In this document: piece after piece, positions 22,442-31,609 of the stretch | Layout: the number at the start of each line of letters is the position of its first letter | Position numbering within the stretch: the first letter of the stretch is position 1 | Source of the DNA: Isoetes taiwanensis | Lineage: Eukaryota > Streptophyta > Lycopodiopsida > Isoetales > Isoetaceae | Assembly: GCA_021234155.1 (NCBI GenBank) | Contig: JAJEKV010000081.1 | Location: forward strand, 124,001 to 188,000 | DNA: 64,000 nt | Direction of reading: 5' to 3' | The notes under the pieces: generated by a model | What the model saw: only the letters and a program-made list of their open reading frames with translations | Database searches by the model: none | Told to the model about the DNA's origin: nothing | Made by a program: the position numbers and the translations under genes

Positions 22442-24657
22442 TGTGACGCTTTTTACAAAATATACGGCGCCCGGCCGTACACTCCATAGGAATTCCCCCA
22501 TCGGGTCCTTCGACCGCATGGGCCTTCCGTCTATCCCGCACTCCAGGGTATCCCTAGTGCTGGAAGGGGACACGAAGGTGTCTTGTGCACCCTTCCCCTA
22601 TGGGCTCCTATCACAGCAGAAGCATAAACAATGTCAGAACTAGCAATAACAATACATCACGCTACCTCGAAGGGTAGTACATCCACACATCCATAGCTAC
22701 AACAGAGATAAACATATGCCGTAAAACATGTGAGCTTCTACCTAAGACTCAGACTCATGGGGAGGTAGATTGACGGCTAGGTCTAAAGATAGAGCAGACT
22801 GAGTCATAACAATAGCAGAGCTGGCTATAGACAATGGCTAGGGTTGACCACTCCATCTGCCCCTCCTGTGCATACGTTGCAGATGGGCTAAATTGGGCTC
22901 TGGCATGACTCTAGCCTTCCTGATACGCAATCTCATGGCATCACCCATCAAGACTACTCCGGGTTGCATCTCCCCGGTCCGTTGAGGCAGGAAGGGTTGC
23001 ATCTCCCTTTTCCCGGGGTCTAGAGGTTCCTCGGGCGGCTAGAGAATCGTGGTGACGCACGATTCGTCCCCGACTTAACCCCCCAAAACAAGAGCCAGGC
23101 CAACACATGCAGCTCTTGAGAGGCAGGGCAACACCATTGCCCCAGGAGGTGTCAGACCCATGCCCCGCCCACACCATCGAAAAAATTAGTGGCTAAACTT
23201 AGCTAAATGGCGAAATTTTAGCCTTGTTTGAAAAAACATTGGCTAAACTATGGCCCTTTTTGGGCTAAAAAAAATAAAATTTTAGCCAAGTCTATTTCAC
23301 GCCCCACCTCCATTTCGTCCAACTTTAGCTAATCGCAAGAAAGTGTAAGTGCCAAAATTTGGAAAGTTTAGCCAAAACTTAGAAGCTTTTACGTCAAATT
23401 TTAGTGTACTTTAGCCAAATTAACTTATAGCCTTTATATTTATTATGGTCAGTTAATATTTCAGTCTTAAATTAGTGCAAAATAGTCAAAAGATAGAAGA
23501 TTTTTTCTTTTTTAAATAACAGTTTAGCCAAACGTAAGAAAGTATAGGTGGCAAAATTTAGAAAGTTTAGCTAAACATTAGAAGCTTTCACCTCAAATTT
23601 TGGCATACTTTAGCCAAGTCTATTTCACCACTTTGAATATAAAAGTTCCTTATGTCCTCATGGATGCTGCCAATGTGGCATGACGTAAAAATACTATCTA
23701 TCTATCTATCTATCTTAATTTTTTCCCTGGCCCACACGAAGTGACCAGCCATAAGCCTAGCCCGCTATGAGGTCCCAAGTAGCGACGCTCAGCAGAGACC
23801 CTCCCTTCGTATCTCCCCTAGCCCCGTTATGTAGTGCTGAGTCACATCATAGCCCCCGTAGCCCGGTGGGTTCCTATGCACAGGCTGCATAATAATAGGA
23901 ACTAAAGGGTCTAACTAGGAGCATTACTAAGTAAGGCTACTAGGTCTTTACCCCCCTTTCCAATACAAGAGGAGCAAACATGATCAACCATCATCATACA
24001 ACTTCATATCATGATAATCATCAGAATAGCATCTAACCTAATCATACATATCTAACTTACAGTTAGGGTTCCTTGATTAGGGTTCAAGATATTGAATGAG
24101 GGTTCTAGGATGGCTCTACTCTAGATACGATCTACTACCTCATCTGGAGTTCTAACTTCCAGATGAACTACTAAGAATACTACTCCAAATACCTGCTCCC
24201 GAAGCGCTCCCTCCCATTCCTGGCGTCTCCATGATCCTCGAAGCGATCGATGCTGCGCTCACTCCAAGATCGTGCGTGCACTCTGGAGCTGCTGCACTAG
24301 GCTATGCCACAGCAGACGACGCTCGAAACGGAGTTTCGAGTGCGAAGAAGGTTCCTAAGGTGTTAGGGCTAGGAAAAAAGATCTAGGGTTAGGGTTTAGG
24401 TTAATATAGGTTAGGGTCCACATGGGATGATACGTGGCTCCACGTGGCTCTAATGGGACATGGCCATGTGGTGGTTGCCCAATAGGGTACGACCATGTGG
24501 GAAATGGGCCTTATCCTAAGGTTATCTAAGTTATATATATAACTTAGATATGCACCCATGCCACTTCCTAAGGTATACAAGGCTACGAAGTAGACTTGTA
24601 TAGTGACGTACCTGGAAATATACGTATTTATAGTGTATATTACTCTGGAACGTCACA
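22442..24657 (-). repeat. Gypsy A 3' LTR (about 1.65 kb plus a nested insert)
   Basis: The ends are TGTGACG...CGTCACA. It matches the solo LTR at 37008-38467 and the fragment at 13066-13911. On the - strand it is preceded by a polypurine tract (24658-24672), which fixes it as the 3' LTR of a - strand element. A 555-bp insert at 23175-23729 explains most of its extra length. Telomere-like AGGGTTAGGGTTTAGG lies near 24386. No matching target duplication is seen at the 22442 side. Confidence 0.85.
23175..23729. mobile_element. 555-bp insert flanked by 8-bp direct repeats, SINE-like tail
   Basis: GCCCACAC occurs at 23167-23174 and 23730-23737, and LTR sequence resumes across it, so this is a clean insertion with an 8-bp duplication. 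The body is AT-rich with repeated GGCTAAA / TTTAGCC motifs and resembles 31610-32190. The right end has the same ATGCTGCC...TGACGT.AAAATA(CTAT)n tail as the SINE at 10938-11158. It may be a SINE-like element with a different head, or a non-autonomous DNA element. Confidence 0.75.
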
Positions 24658-24672
24658 TTCTCCCCCCTTTAG
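24658..24672 (-). other. Polypurine tract of Gypsy A
   Basis: The - strand reads CTAAAGGGGGGAGAA directly before the LTR start TGTGACG. This is the expected PPT-LTR junction of a - strand Gypsy element. Confidence 0.85.
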
Positions 24673-25211
24673 GACAATGCTATCCTCAGCATTGCGCTAA
24701 GGTGACGAACCTACACTATCCCTGCAAAAACAACATAAGTATACAACTTCAATTTAACTGAAGTGATCAACTTCCTATTAAACAGTTAATGTGTAATATA
24801 GGCTACATTTGTACTTATACAAAATTATATAGCCGTAACAAGGTTACTCCTTATAATAAGTCAAAACATTATCACAAAAGTTATTAGGGTTCATAATTTA
24901 AGTCTAAATCATGGCTCCCCATCTCCACGTAATGCGCTCCTCCTCGATGCTCCCCTCTCACTGGCCTGCACGAGTAGCACATTACGTTAGTTTAGTTAAT
25001 AAGTTTGTGGTTTTAGGGAACCACCCCCCTAATTACCTCCTCGAGCCAAACTACTAGCTCAAGCTTACCCTACTACCTTGCACTCGATCATGGCCCCATA
25101 AGGATTTGAGCTTAAGAACCATTTAAGATGATCCTATCATTGCCCATGATCAAGTGCTACCTTGTACTCGATTCCCGTGGTCGAGTAGTGCTTCATGCCC
25201 CCGAGGGATTA
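24673..25211 (-). other. Gypsy A 3' internal region, proximal part
   Basis: Non-coding DNA between the PPT and the inserted 9.2-kb element. Phrases such as GATCCTATCATTGCCCATGATCA resemble GATCCCATCATCGCTCATGATCA at 34455, beyond the insertion. This supports one element split in two. Confidence 0.65.
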
Positions 25212-25240
25212 GAGTTTTTTTGAGAGGTCAAATAAGGGCC
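25212..25240 (+). repeat. Left terminal inverted repeat of the 9.2-kb element
   Basis: GAGTTTTTTTGAGAGGTCAA, then ATAAGGGCC. It pairs with 34404-34430 with one 2-base indel. It is preceded by TA. Confidence 0.75.
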
Positions 25241-25439
25241 TTGTAAGAATATATTAGGGGGGCCGCCACGTAGGATCCCGAACCTAGCTTTCCCCCCTCC
25301 ATACCTAACTTTCACTCTCCCCTATAACCTAACTACCTAACCTCCGAACCTAACCTCCGAACCTAACTTTGCAATCATTATTTCGTAACGACCTGAATAT
25401 TTGATGATTACATCTAAGATTTTCATTTTCTCACCATCG

Positions 25440-25530
25440 AGCTTCAGCGCCATCGAGCTTCATCGCCCTCGCGCCATCGAGCTTGCCATCGCGCCATCGA
25501 GCGCCAACGATCTTGCCATCGCGCCCAAGC
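25440..25530. repeat. Short tandem repeats (GCGCCATCGAGCTT)n
   Basis: Several imperfect copies of GCGCCATCGAGCTT and GATCTTGCCATC. The motif makes both strands look coding for about 90 codons (25401-25712 + and 25444-25683 -), which I treat as artefact. Confidence 0.7.
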
Positions 25531-25554
25531 ATTGTTTGAATTCGAATTATGGCG

Positions 25555-25604
25555 GATTCTTGCCAGCAAATAGAGCGAAATTTCTCTGTTTGTTGGCAAG
25601 AATC
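25555..25604. repeat. Hairpin with 21-bp arms and 8-nt loop
   Basis: GATTCTTGCCAGCAAATAGAG (25555-25575) pairs with 25584-25604 at 19 of 21 positions around the loop CGAAATTT. It lies about 50 bp upstream of the first gene of the element, so it would fall in that transcript's 5' leader. Confidence 0.8.
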
Positions 25605-25651
25605 TTCCTAATTCTAAGCTCCGCTCCGGTTCTTGGTCTTTTGCAACGTCA

Positions 25652-26294
25652 ATGGCAAAGGTATTTGGTTTCCGAGTTGTCATTGCATTCCTTTGAGTGT
25701 TCTTGGTTCTAATACTTCTGTTTCAGGATCAAACTAATTTCGAGGGTCAATTTAGAGTGCAAGTGCCAAAAGGATGCCTGCCTTACAGGAATAAGTTCAC
25801 TTGGAAGCAACCAATAGATGAAGATGCATTGCGAGCTTCTGGAGCCATGAATATAGACCTCTGGGCTAAAGGCCAACTGTATCCTTGTGATCCTTTCACT
25901 CGAGCCCATCCAAACTTCCACTCTGCATCCGGTCTTATTGAATTTGCTTGTAAGGGACAGCAAGGGTTACTAGGTTACTGTAATAATTTGGTTAATGGTA
26001 ATACTGATCCACATTTGCGTGCCATGTATAACCACTTTATCAGATGTTAATCAGCTCCAACAGACGAACTACTTTCTGTCTCAACAATGCCGCAAGCTCA
26101 ATGAATTGGAGGTAGAAAATCAGAAATTGGTGACGGAGATGAAATCACTGCAGCAAGGAATAAAGAGGGTTGCGCAAGAAAATGATTCCCTTCACAAGCG
26201 AGTCAAACGCTTGAAAAGAACTCCACTGGGGATCAGGGAGAGGGCAAGAAACCTGAAGCCCATAAATATATTAGCCCATGGGGGTGGAGGCTAA
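25652..26294 (+). CDS. Unknown coiled-coil protein, first gene of the 9.2-kb element
   Basis: I propose a short first exon, ATGGCAAAG (25652-25660). An intron runs 25661-25726 (AAAG/GTATTTGG to TTTCAG/). The next exon, in phase, reads DQTNFEGQFRVQVPKG, then KFTWKQPIDEDALRASG and LWAKGQLYPCDPFTRAH. Near 26040 the frame must shift. A second open frame continues with DVNQLQQTNYFLSQQCRKLN and a clear coiled coil rich in Leu, Glu and Lys (LEVENQKLVTEM, KRVAQENDSLHKRVKRLKR), ending at TAA about 26292-26294. The shift may be a mutation or a very short intron (GTAATA..ATCAG, about 47 nt). I recognise no family. The basic coiled-coil end could dimerise or bind nucleic acid, but this is conjecture. Confidence 0.5.
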
Positions 26295-26306
26295 AAAAAA
26301 AGGGTC

Positions 26307-26832
26307 ATGGCTATTAAAAAGCTTGTTGATCCAAATCTTGCAGCCCGTTTATTAAAGAAATTAGTTACTAAAGATGATGTATTGAGAATGTTAAAGCTTC
26401 CTGGTAGCATTCAACTTAGGAAAGCTGTAGTACAACAACTGTTGCAGGAGTTGGGGAACAGTCAAACCTCAGAATCAGTGCAAGAACTGTGTGACAATGT
26501 CGGAATAAGTAGGCAAGCTTATATTGCTTTGTTCAGATGCTTGCAGGATGGCCTTAAACAACAAGGCATTACCAAAACTATTCTACTACCAAGGATGGCT
26601 AGTGTGAGGACTTGTAGGTCATCGAGAAACAGACAAGTGCAAGAGCTTCTTGGTGATATGTATCAGCTGACCAGCAGTGTCAATTTGGATACATTGCCAT
26701 CCTATACCAAAGGTAAGAAGAAGTCGAAGTTTGGTACAGAGGTTCAGTTGCGAATTCCTTACAGCAGATGTGTCAATGGTTTTACAGAAGGATCGAGTCC
26801 AAATGGGTGAAGAAATCACGGAACCAGAGTGA
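26307..26832 (+). CDS. Unknown helical protein, second gene of the 9.2-kb element
   Basis: Starts at ATG 26307, 12 bases after the previous stop and just past a run of nine A. Exon 1 is 26307-26712 and ends AAAG/GTAAG. The 3' site TTACAGCAG/ leads to exon 2 at 26768-26832, ending at TGA. The join is in phase and gives 156 residues. Visible features are MAIKKLVDPNLAARLLKKLV, then KDDVLRMLKLPGS (a DVLRML-type helix), a helix-turn-helix-like stretch VQELCDNVGISRQAYIALF at about residues 60-80, and a basic region near RTCRSSRNRQV. An alternative frame across exon 2 (26768-26983) encodes a Lys/Arg-rich 71-codon stretch, so splicing could add a basic tail instead. Function unknown. A DNA-binding role is only suggested. 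Confidence 0.55.
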
Positions 26833-27074
26833 ATCAACACTTGCTAAGTTGTTTAGACAAAAAACCCAGCGGAAAAAAAAGAGGGAAGCTTGGTATAAGT
26901 CCGCAGCTGTTGAGCGATCAAGGGAGTGGAGATCAATGAGATGTAGGCAAGGCAAAGGTTATGTCCGTATTGAGAACTCTTGATAATGTCTCTACTGTAA
27001 AAGAGTTGGTTTATTTATCAGTTCGATAGTGCTCAATGTACGAAATGCTGTATTGTAAGTAAACTGGATGCATG

Positions 27075-27392
27075 TATTGCGCATCGTGGCCACGGTGCAA
27101 AATAGGCCCTTCAATAATTTATAACTGAGTCGATTTCGAACCGTGGCTACGGTGCGAAATAGGCCCTTCAATAATTTGTAACTGAGTCGATTTCGCACCG
27201 TGGCTACGGTGCGAAATATGGGCCTGTAACTAAACTGGATCCACGTATTTTGCACCGTAGCCACGGTGTGAAATAGGCCCTTCAATAATTTGTAACTTAG
27301 TCGATTTTGCACCGTGGCTATGGTGCGAAATATGCCCTTCAATAACTTGTAACCGAGTCGATTTCGCACGTGGCTACGGTGCGAAATATGGG
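27075..27392. repeat. Palindrome cluster 1: TTTCGCACCGTGGCTACGGTGCGAAA units
   Basis: About six imperfect units, each an 11-bp inverted repeat (TTTCGCACCGT / ACGGTGCGAAA) around a 4-nt centre GGCT or AGCC. The units are separated by about 30 bp of AGGCCCTTCAATAATTTGTAACTGAGTCG. They directly follow the + strand gene pair. Confidence 0.88.
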
Positions 27393-27642
27393 CTTGTAAC
27401 TAGAGAATATTAACATATTAGAGAACATATTAATATATTAGAGAACATATTAACACGGTATCATATGAATTATGTATGATAGATAGCAAAGGTTACTAGA
27501 GACCACGGCAGTATGTCCCTAGTAACCTTCCCCTAGGTTCCTAACACCTTCCCCTTCCCCTTTTCCTTCCCCTGCGAGGGGTAACCCACGCAGCTGGATT
27601 AGGAAACCAGAGCTCACGCGTATCCCAGCTTGATTCTTCCCA

Positions 27643-28137
27643 CTATATGGGGTACCTAGTCATTAGAAAAAGTAATTCCGCGTGATGATACTCACGGAAG
27701 AAGAGCGGACTCAACTCCACAAAGTTGTTGTACTCGTTATAGTACATCCTAATAAGGCCATACATCTGTCCCTTACAAATTTCATGAATGAACTCTGATA
27801 TGTATTGATCCAGAGAGTATGCTAAATAACCAGCACGAAGAAGAGGCCTCAATTGCTGTAGCATCTCGTCCAAATAAGGAGGGGGTTCAAGAATTCCCCT
27901 CATTGCAAGTCTCTTATAACATTCAGATGGATTAATTTCCATCAGTGGCTCATGACCACAATCAAATCGCTCCAGAATGAAGTTGATCAACTCCATTGCA
28001 AGCTCCTTGGTGGGACTGTGGTGCAACCTCCACTCCAAGAAATGGTCAAATAGCTCATCAGTTTCAGGCCGCACAGAATGCCTGGGACATGCTTGCAGGC
28101 CTTCTGGAGTAGCCCAGGGAGGATTGGGTCCAATCAT
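27643..28137 (-). CDS. Unknown 164-residue protein, paralogue 1
   Basis: Single open frame from ATG 28137 to TAG 27643-27645. The longer frame upstream is minisatellite read-through, so I use this start (MIGPNPPWATPEGLQACPRH). Predicted to be mostly helical, with FDHFLEWRLHHSPTKELAME, then LINFILERF, and LEPPPYLDEMLQQLRPLLRAG, then YLAYSLDQY. A second, diverged copy of the same protein lies at 29154-29701. No family is recognised. Conservation of the core between copies (ELA..LINFI, GILEPP, AYSLD.Y) suggests past selection on protein sequence. Confidence 0.6.
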   Translation of the reverse strand: MIGPNPPWATPEGLQACPRHSVRPETDELFDHFLEWRLHHSPTKELAMELINFILERFDCGHEPLMEINPSECYKRLAMRGILEPPPYLDEMLQQLRPLLRAGYLAYSLDQYISEFIHEICKGQMYGLIRMYYNEYNNFVELSPLFFREYHHAELLFLMTRYPI

Positions 28138-28139
28138 TT

Positions 28140-28660
28140 GCAAAAGCAAGCAAGGATCACCGACGGAGCAAGGAACAAGGAGCAGAGCAAGGAACAAGGA
28201 GCAAGAAGCAAGAAGCAAGGAACAAGACCAAGTAGCAAGGAGCACGAAGATTAAGTAGCAAGGAACAAGGATCAAGATCAAGTAGCAAGAAGCAAGGAAC
28301 AAGGAAGATCGAGGAGCAAGAAGATCAAGGAACAAGGAAGATCATGGAGCAAGGAAGCAAGGAACAAGATCAAGTAGCAAGATCAAGAGCAAGGAACAAG
28401 ATCAAGTAGCATGAAGGAGCACGAAGATGAAGTAGCAAAGAACAAGGATCAAGATCAAGTAGCAAGGAACAAGGAAGACCAAAGACCAAGAAGATAAAGG
28501 AACAAGGAAGATCAAGGAGCAAGAAGCAAGGATCAAGATCAATTAGCATAGAACACGGAACACAAGGTGAGAAGTGAAAGCAAGGCGAGAACACGAGAAG
28601 TGAAAGCAAGGTGAAAACATGGAACAAAGGTGAGAAGTGAAAGCAAGGTGAAAGAATTTA
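28140..28660. repeat. Purine-rich minisatellite (AAGGAACAAGATCAAGTAGC)n
   Basis: Imperfect tandem units of about 10-20 bp built from AAGGAACAAG, GATCAAG, AGTAGC and GAAGC. It begins three bases upstream of the start codon of the - strand gene at 28137, so it would be its 5' leader or promoter. Confidence 0.85.
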
Positions 28661-28786
28661 TAGCTACGAATCCAATAATGTTGAAGTATAATACTAATAC
28701 TGTTGAAGTATAATACCAAGAATGTTGAAGAATAATACCAATAATGTCGAAGAATAATACCAATAATGCTGAAGTATTATACCATT

Positions 28787-28955
28787 CGATGGTGGCGAAA
28801 TAGGCCCTTCAATAATTTGTAACTGAGTCGATTTTGCACCGTGGCTACGGTGCGAAATATGGGCCTATTTTCGCACCGTAGCCACGGTGCGAAATAGGCC
28901 CTTCAATAATTTGTAACTGAGGCAATTTCGCACCGTGACTACGGTGCCGAATATG
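28787..28955. repeat. Palindrome cluster 2: TTTCGCACCGT units
   Basis: About three units of the same inverted repeat as at 27075-27392, including TTTCGCACCGTAGCCACGGTGCGAAA near 28868. They lie between the minisatellite and the second - strand paralogue. Confidence 0.85.
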
Positions 28956-29153
28956 ACCATAGAACAATCACATGAGAAAATACAAGGAAAATGGTAGAAG
29001 AAATCATTCAATTACACTAAAAGTGTAAGATTGCCAAGATAATACATGATAATATAAGGATGTTACTTAATTACACGGAAATCACTTGCCTATATACTTA
29101 ATTTCTATGAAAATCTTTATACCAGTTTATACACATATTCCAATGGAGTATCT

Positions 29154-29701
29154 TTACCTGTGATATGTACGTATTATGTGCTGTGTGCTATGTAGCCATA
29201 GGTCACGTGTGTCCCAAGGAATTGTATCCCAGGTGGGGAATTTAGATAGTAACCACAGGATGTTGAAGTCAAGGGAACAGATTAGGAGCTGGCCAATATC
29301 CACAAAAGATTTGTGATGGAAGTTGTAAAGTTCAATGAGGATATAAATCCTATTCCTTTCACTAGTAGGAATGACCAGAGGCACATAGTGATCCAGAGAG
29401 TAGGCCATGAAACCATGGAAAAGCATGTCCTTCAACTGTTCTAGCCTATCTTCTAAATCTGAGGGGGGTTCAAGAAGTCCCAAAGCACTTAGAGTGATCC
29501 TTGCAGTGGAGGGAGATGATGAGTATAGCGATCGATAATGAAGTTGATCAGCTGCCTTGCAAGCTCTGTGGTTGGACCGTGACGCCATCGATGCTCCCAA
29601 AAGTTGCTAAAAAATTCATCAAAAGTGCACGTATTTATTCTGCCGCATGCTTGCAGGTATTCCGGATCAGCCCAACGAGGATGTTCTTGCAAAGTTACCA
29701 T
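29154..29701 (-). pseudogene. Unknown protein, paralogue 2, one frameshift
   Basis: ATG 29701 opens MVTLQEHPRWADPEYLQACG, then FFSNFWEHRWRHGPTTELAR and LINFIIDRY, parallel to paralogue 1. The frame breaks near 29510. The adjoining frame continues LGLLEPPSDLEDRLEQLKDM, then HGFMAYSLDHYVPLVI, to TAA at 29154-29156. The C-terminus (FPTWDTIPWDTRDLWLHS) extends about 25 residues beyond paralogue 1. The frameshift makes this copy a likely pseudogene, unless it is sequence error. Confidence 0.6.
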
Positions 29702-29709
29702 TTGCAAGA

Positions 29710-29855
29710 AACTAGTGGAGCAGATAAGGAACAACTAGTGGAGCAGATAAGGAACAACTAGTGGAGCAGACAGGGAGGCAAGGAGCATGCAAGAAAGGAG
29801 CAGACAGGGAGGCAAGGAGCAACAAGAAGCGGACAGGGAGGCAAGGAGCATGCAG
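29710..29855. repeat. Minisatellite upstream of paralogue 2
   Basis: Three near-identical 22-23-bp units AACTAGTGGAGCAGATAAGG, then units of GGAGCAGACAGGGAGGCAA with AGGAGCATGC. It sits about 10 bp upstream of the start codon at 29701, the same arrangement as paralogue 1. Confidence 0.85.
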
Positions 29856-30048
29856 ACAACGACAATGAATGCATAGATGCCTATTTAAAGAGAAACCAGG
29901 TATATATACTATATACGTACATTATATTTACATGTGTATTTTGTGCATTATGCTCGTATATATAACCAATAATGCTGCTACATTGCATGTCAATAATTTT
30001 GTTCGATATAAGTACAGATCCATTCAATGCAGAAGGCATCCATTTGCT

Positions 30049-30279
30049 ATGTCTCGGCCTGGTTATTCTTATTACAGGGGGTCTACCTTGCCTCCTCGTC
30101 CCGAAGATATGGACTCCATTACTTGCACTATGACATATAATGATCTTTATAGATGTTCTCAGAGGGGTATCCCCCTTGATCCCTGGCTGGAAGGAGTAGC
30201 AGAGGGTCGAAATCGTTCTTCCAACGGGTTTTATCGTGTTGCTATCCACCTATCGGGTTCCAGAGCATCGCGTCTATGA
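30049..30279 (+). CDS. Small open frame of 76 codons, unknown
   Basis: ATG 30049 gives MSRPGYSYYRGSTLPPRPED, then CTMTYNDLYRCSQRGIPLDP and GFYRVAIHLSGSRASRL, stopping at TGA. It faces away from paralogue 2, across an AT-rich 190-bp stretch that could hold a divergent promoter. No family recognised. It could be an exon of a longer gene. Confidence 0.35.
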   Translation: MSRPGYSYYRGSTLPPRPEDMDSITCTMTYNDLYRCSQRGIPLDPWLEGVAEGRNRSSNGFYRVAIHLSGSRASRL

Positions 30280-30534
30280 GATTAATTGCATCACTCAACT
30301 ACCTGCTCATGATGATCTCGATTGCGAATGAACTTCTGCATTCATGTATGCTATGCCTCTTATATGAGTTCTAAATTCTGTTACTAGAATATTTCAGACA
30401 TTCGCTAGTTATATATAAGTATGTAACCATAAGTGATACATGTGATCCATCTGTTTACCGCATATTTTCAATTTGGAAAGCTCTTGGCCATTTTTCTTAC
30501 ATGTAGATTCTAAATTCAGATAAGCATTCTCTTC

Positions 30535-30850
30535 CGCGGTGTGTGGAGCGATGCATTTAGCACCGTGAAGTTACGATGTAAATTGCGCCCCAAAAACTTT
30601 GGAACTACTATTTTTTTCCGTGGCGGCGACGCGCGAAAATAGACCTTCCCACAAAGTGTGGAATAGTCATTTTCGCACCGTGACGACGGTGCGAAATAGA
30701 CCTTCCCACTAAATGTGGAATAATCATTTACGGTGCGAAATAGACCTTCCCACTGAATGTGGAATAGTCATTTTCGCACCGGCGACGGTGCGAAATAGAC
30801 CTTCCAACAGAATGTGGAATAGTCATTTTCGCACCGTGCCCACGGTCAAC
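30535..30850. repeat. Palindrome cluster 3: TTTCGCACCG(TG)nCGGTGCGAAA units
   Basis: About five units of a variant inverted repeat (CATTTTCGCACCGTGACGACGGTGCGAAATAG) separated by ACCTTCCCACTAAATGTGGAATAGT. The spacer differs from clusters 1 and 2 (ACCTTCC instead of GGCCCTTCAAT), so the clusters amplified independently. Confidence 0.85.
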
Positions 30851-31003
30851 ACTAGTAGATAAATACACAGCCGCAATAAATAGAATAGCAAATAATTACA
30901 GATAAATATAAAACACTCATAACCATAAATATTAAAAACACTCATATATTAACAACCAAAAACACTCATATATTAACAACCCAAAAAGGGTTACAAAAGG
31001 ATC

Positions 31004-31603
31004 CTAGGGGAGGCATCCACGGAAGTATCTAGCTAAGGCATAGTCCCTATCCTGCACAGTAACACGTCCTCTATGCACACAACAGCGGACACTATCCTCA
31101 AAGAGGCTAATTAGATGAGCCTCTGCTGCCTCTTGCAGTATATCCAAGGCCTCTGCTTGGATTCTATTCATCTCCTCCTCCACCATCGGGACGAAGTCTG
31201 CTGCTCTGTCCGTCCTCTTCCTCCTTGCTTCCTTCCTCCTGTCAATAATGGCACGCATCTCCGTGCACGACCATTCTAGCCAAGGCAAGCTTGGGAATCG
31301 AGGTCGGGTGCGTGCACACAAGACCCTAATCTCCCTTAAAGCCTGAGTGACAGGAGGAGCACCCTTTATCTTTTCAGGGCCACCATATCTAATACTAGGC
31401 TCCCCTTCCTTCGGCTTCCGCTTATTCCCAAGCTTATCTGTCTCCTTGGCTGCATCTCTCTCAGCTTGTCTCCAACTAGGAATAAGCTTAGGAGGCTTTG
31501 CTTAGGGTCGGTTTCTTCTAGTGGATTTTAAACACGCATGGGCTTCCCTAGTACCTGCTCCATTTGGGCTTTTGCCTGCAGTGATCAACCTGATCCTGCT
31601 CAT
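31004..31603 (-). CDS. Divergent histone H3-like protein encoded in the 9.2-kb element
   Basis: H3 is a core nucleosome histone in the nucleus. On the - strand, residues 85-93 read VTQALREIR (canonical H3: ..VALREIR, helix alphaN). Residues 156-169 read LQEAAEAHLISLFE (canonical LQEAAEAYLVGLFE, alpha2). Residues 176-196 keep the VHRGRVTVQDRDYALARYFRG pattern against [21 protein letters not shown] (loop 2, alpha3). SLPWLEWSCTEMR (105-117) sits at alpha1, and about 28 extra residues, rich in Arg and Lys, separate it from IQAEALDI, so loop 1 is greatly enlarged. The N-terminus from ATG 31603 (MSRIRLITAGKSPNGAG) is basic. TAA at codon 34 breaks the frame. An in-phase intron from 31554 (GCAG/GTACTAGG) to 31450 (GATGCAG/) would remove it and leave 164 residues. 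It is either an expressed variant or a decayed one. Confidence 0.72.
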
Positions 31604-31609
31604 GGAATA

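Noticed and set aside
25401-25712. 103-codon + frame and its - strand mirror near the left end of the 9.2-kb element
   Set aside because: Both come from GCGCCATCGAGCTT short tandem repeats. The proposed start of the first gene is ATG 25652.
28138-28335. Leucine/cysteine-rich N-terminal signal or membrane segment of the - strand gene
   Set aside because: It is the purine-rich minisatellite read through. The natural start is the ATG at 28137.
27075-30850. CRISPR-like regular palindromic repeats
   Set aside because: Spacers are themselves repeated, units are irregular, and the context is a plant nuclear transposable element. There are no cas genes.
31004-31603. H3-like frame as a chance hit or an ordinary H3 pseudogene
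   Set aside because: Chance is unlikely because alphaN, alpha2, loop 2 and alpha3 blocks occur in order. An ordinary pseudogene would keep canonical loop 1 and the ARTKQTARKS tail, which this lacks. Decay of a divergent gene remains possible.
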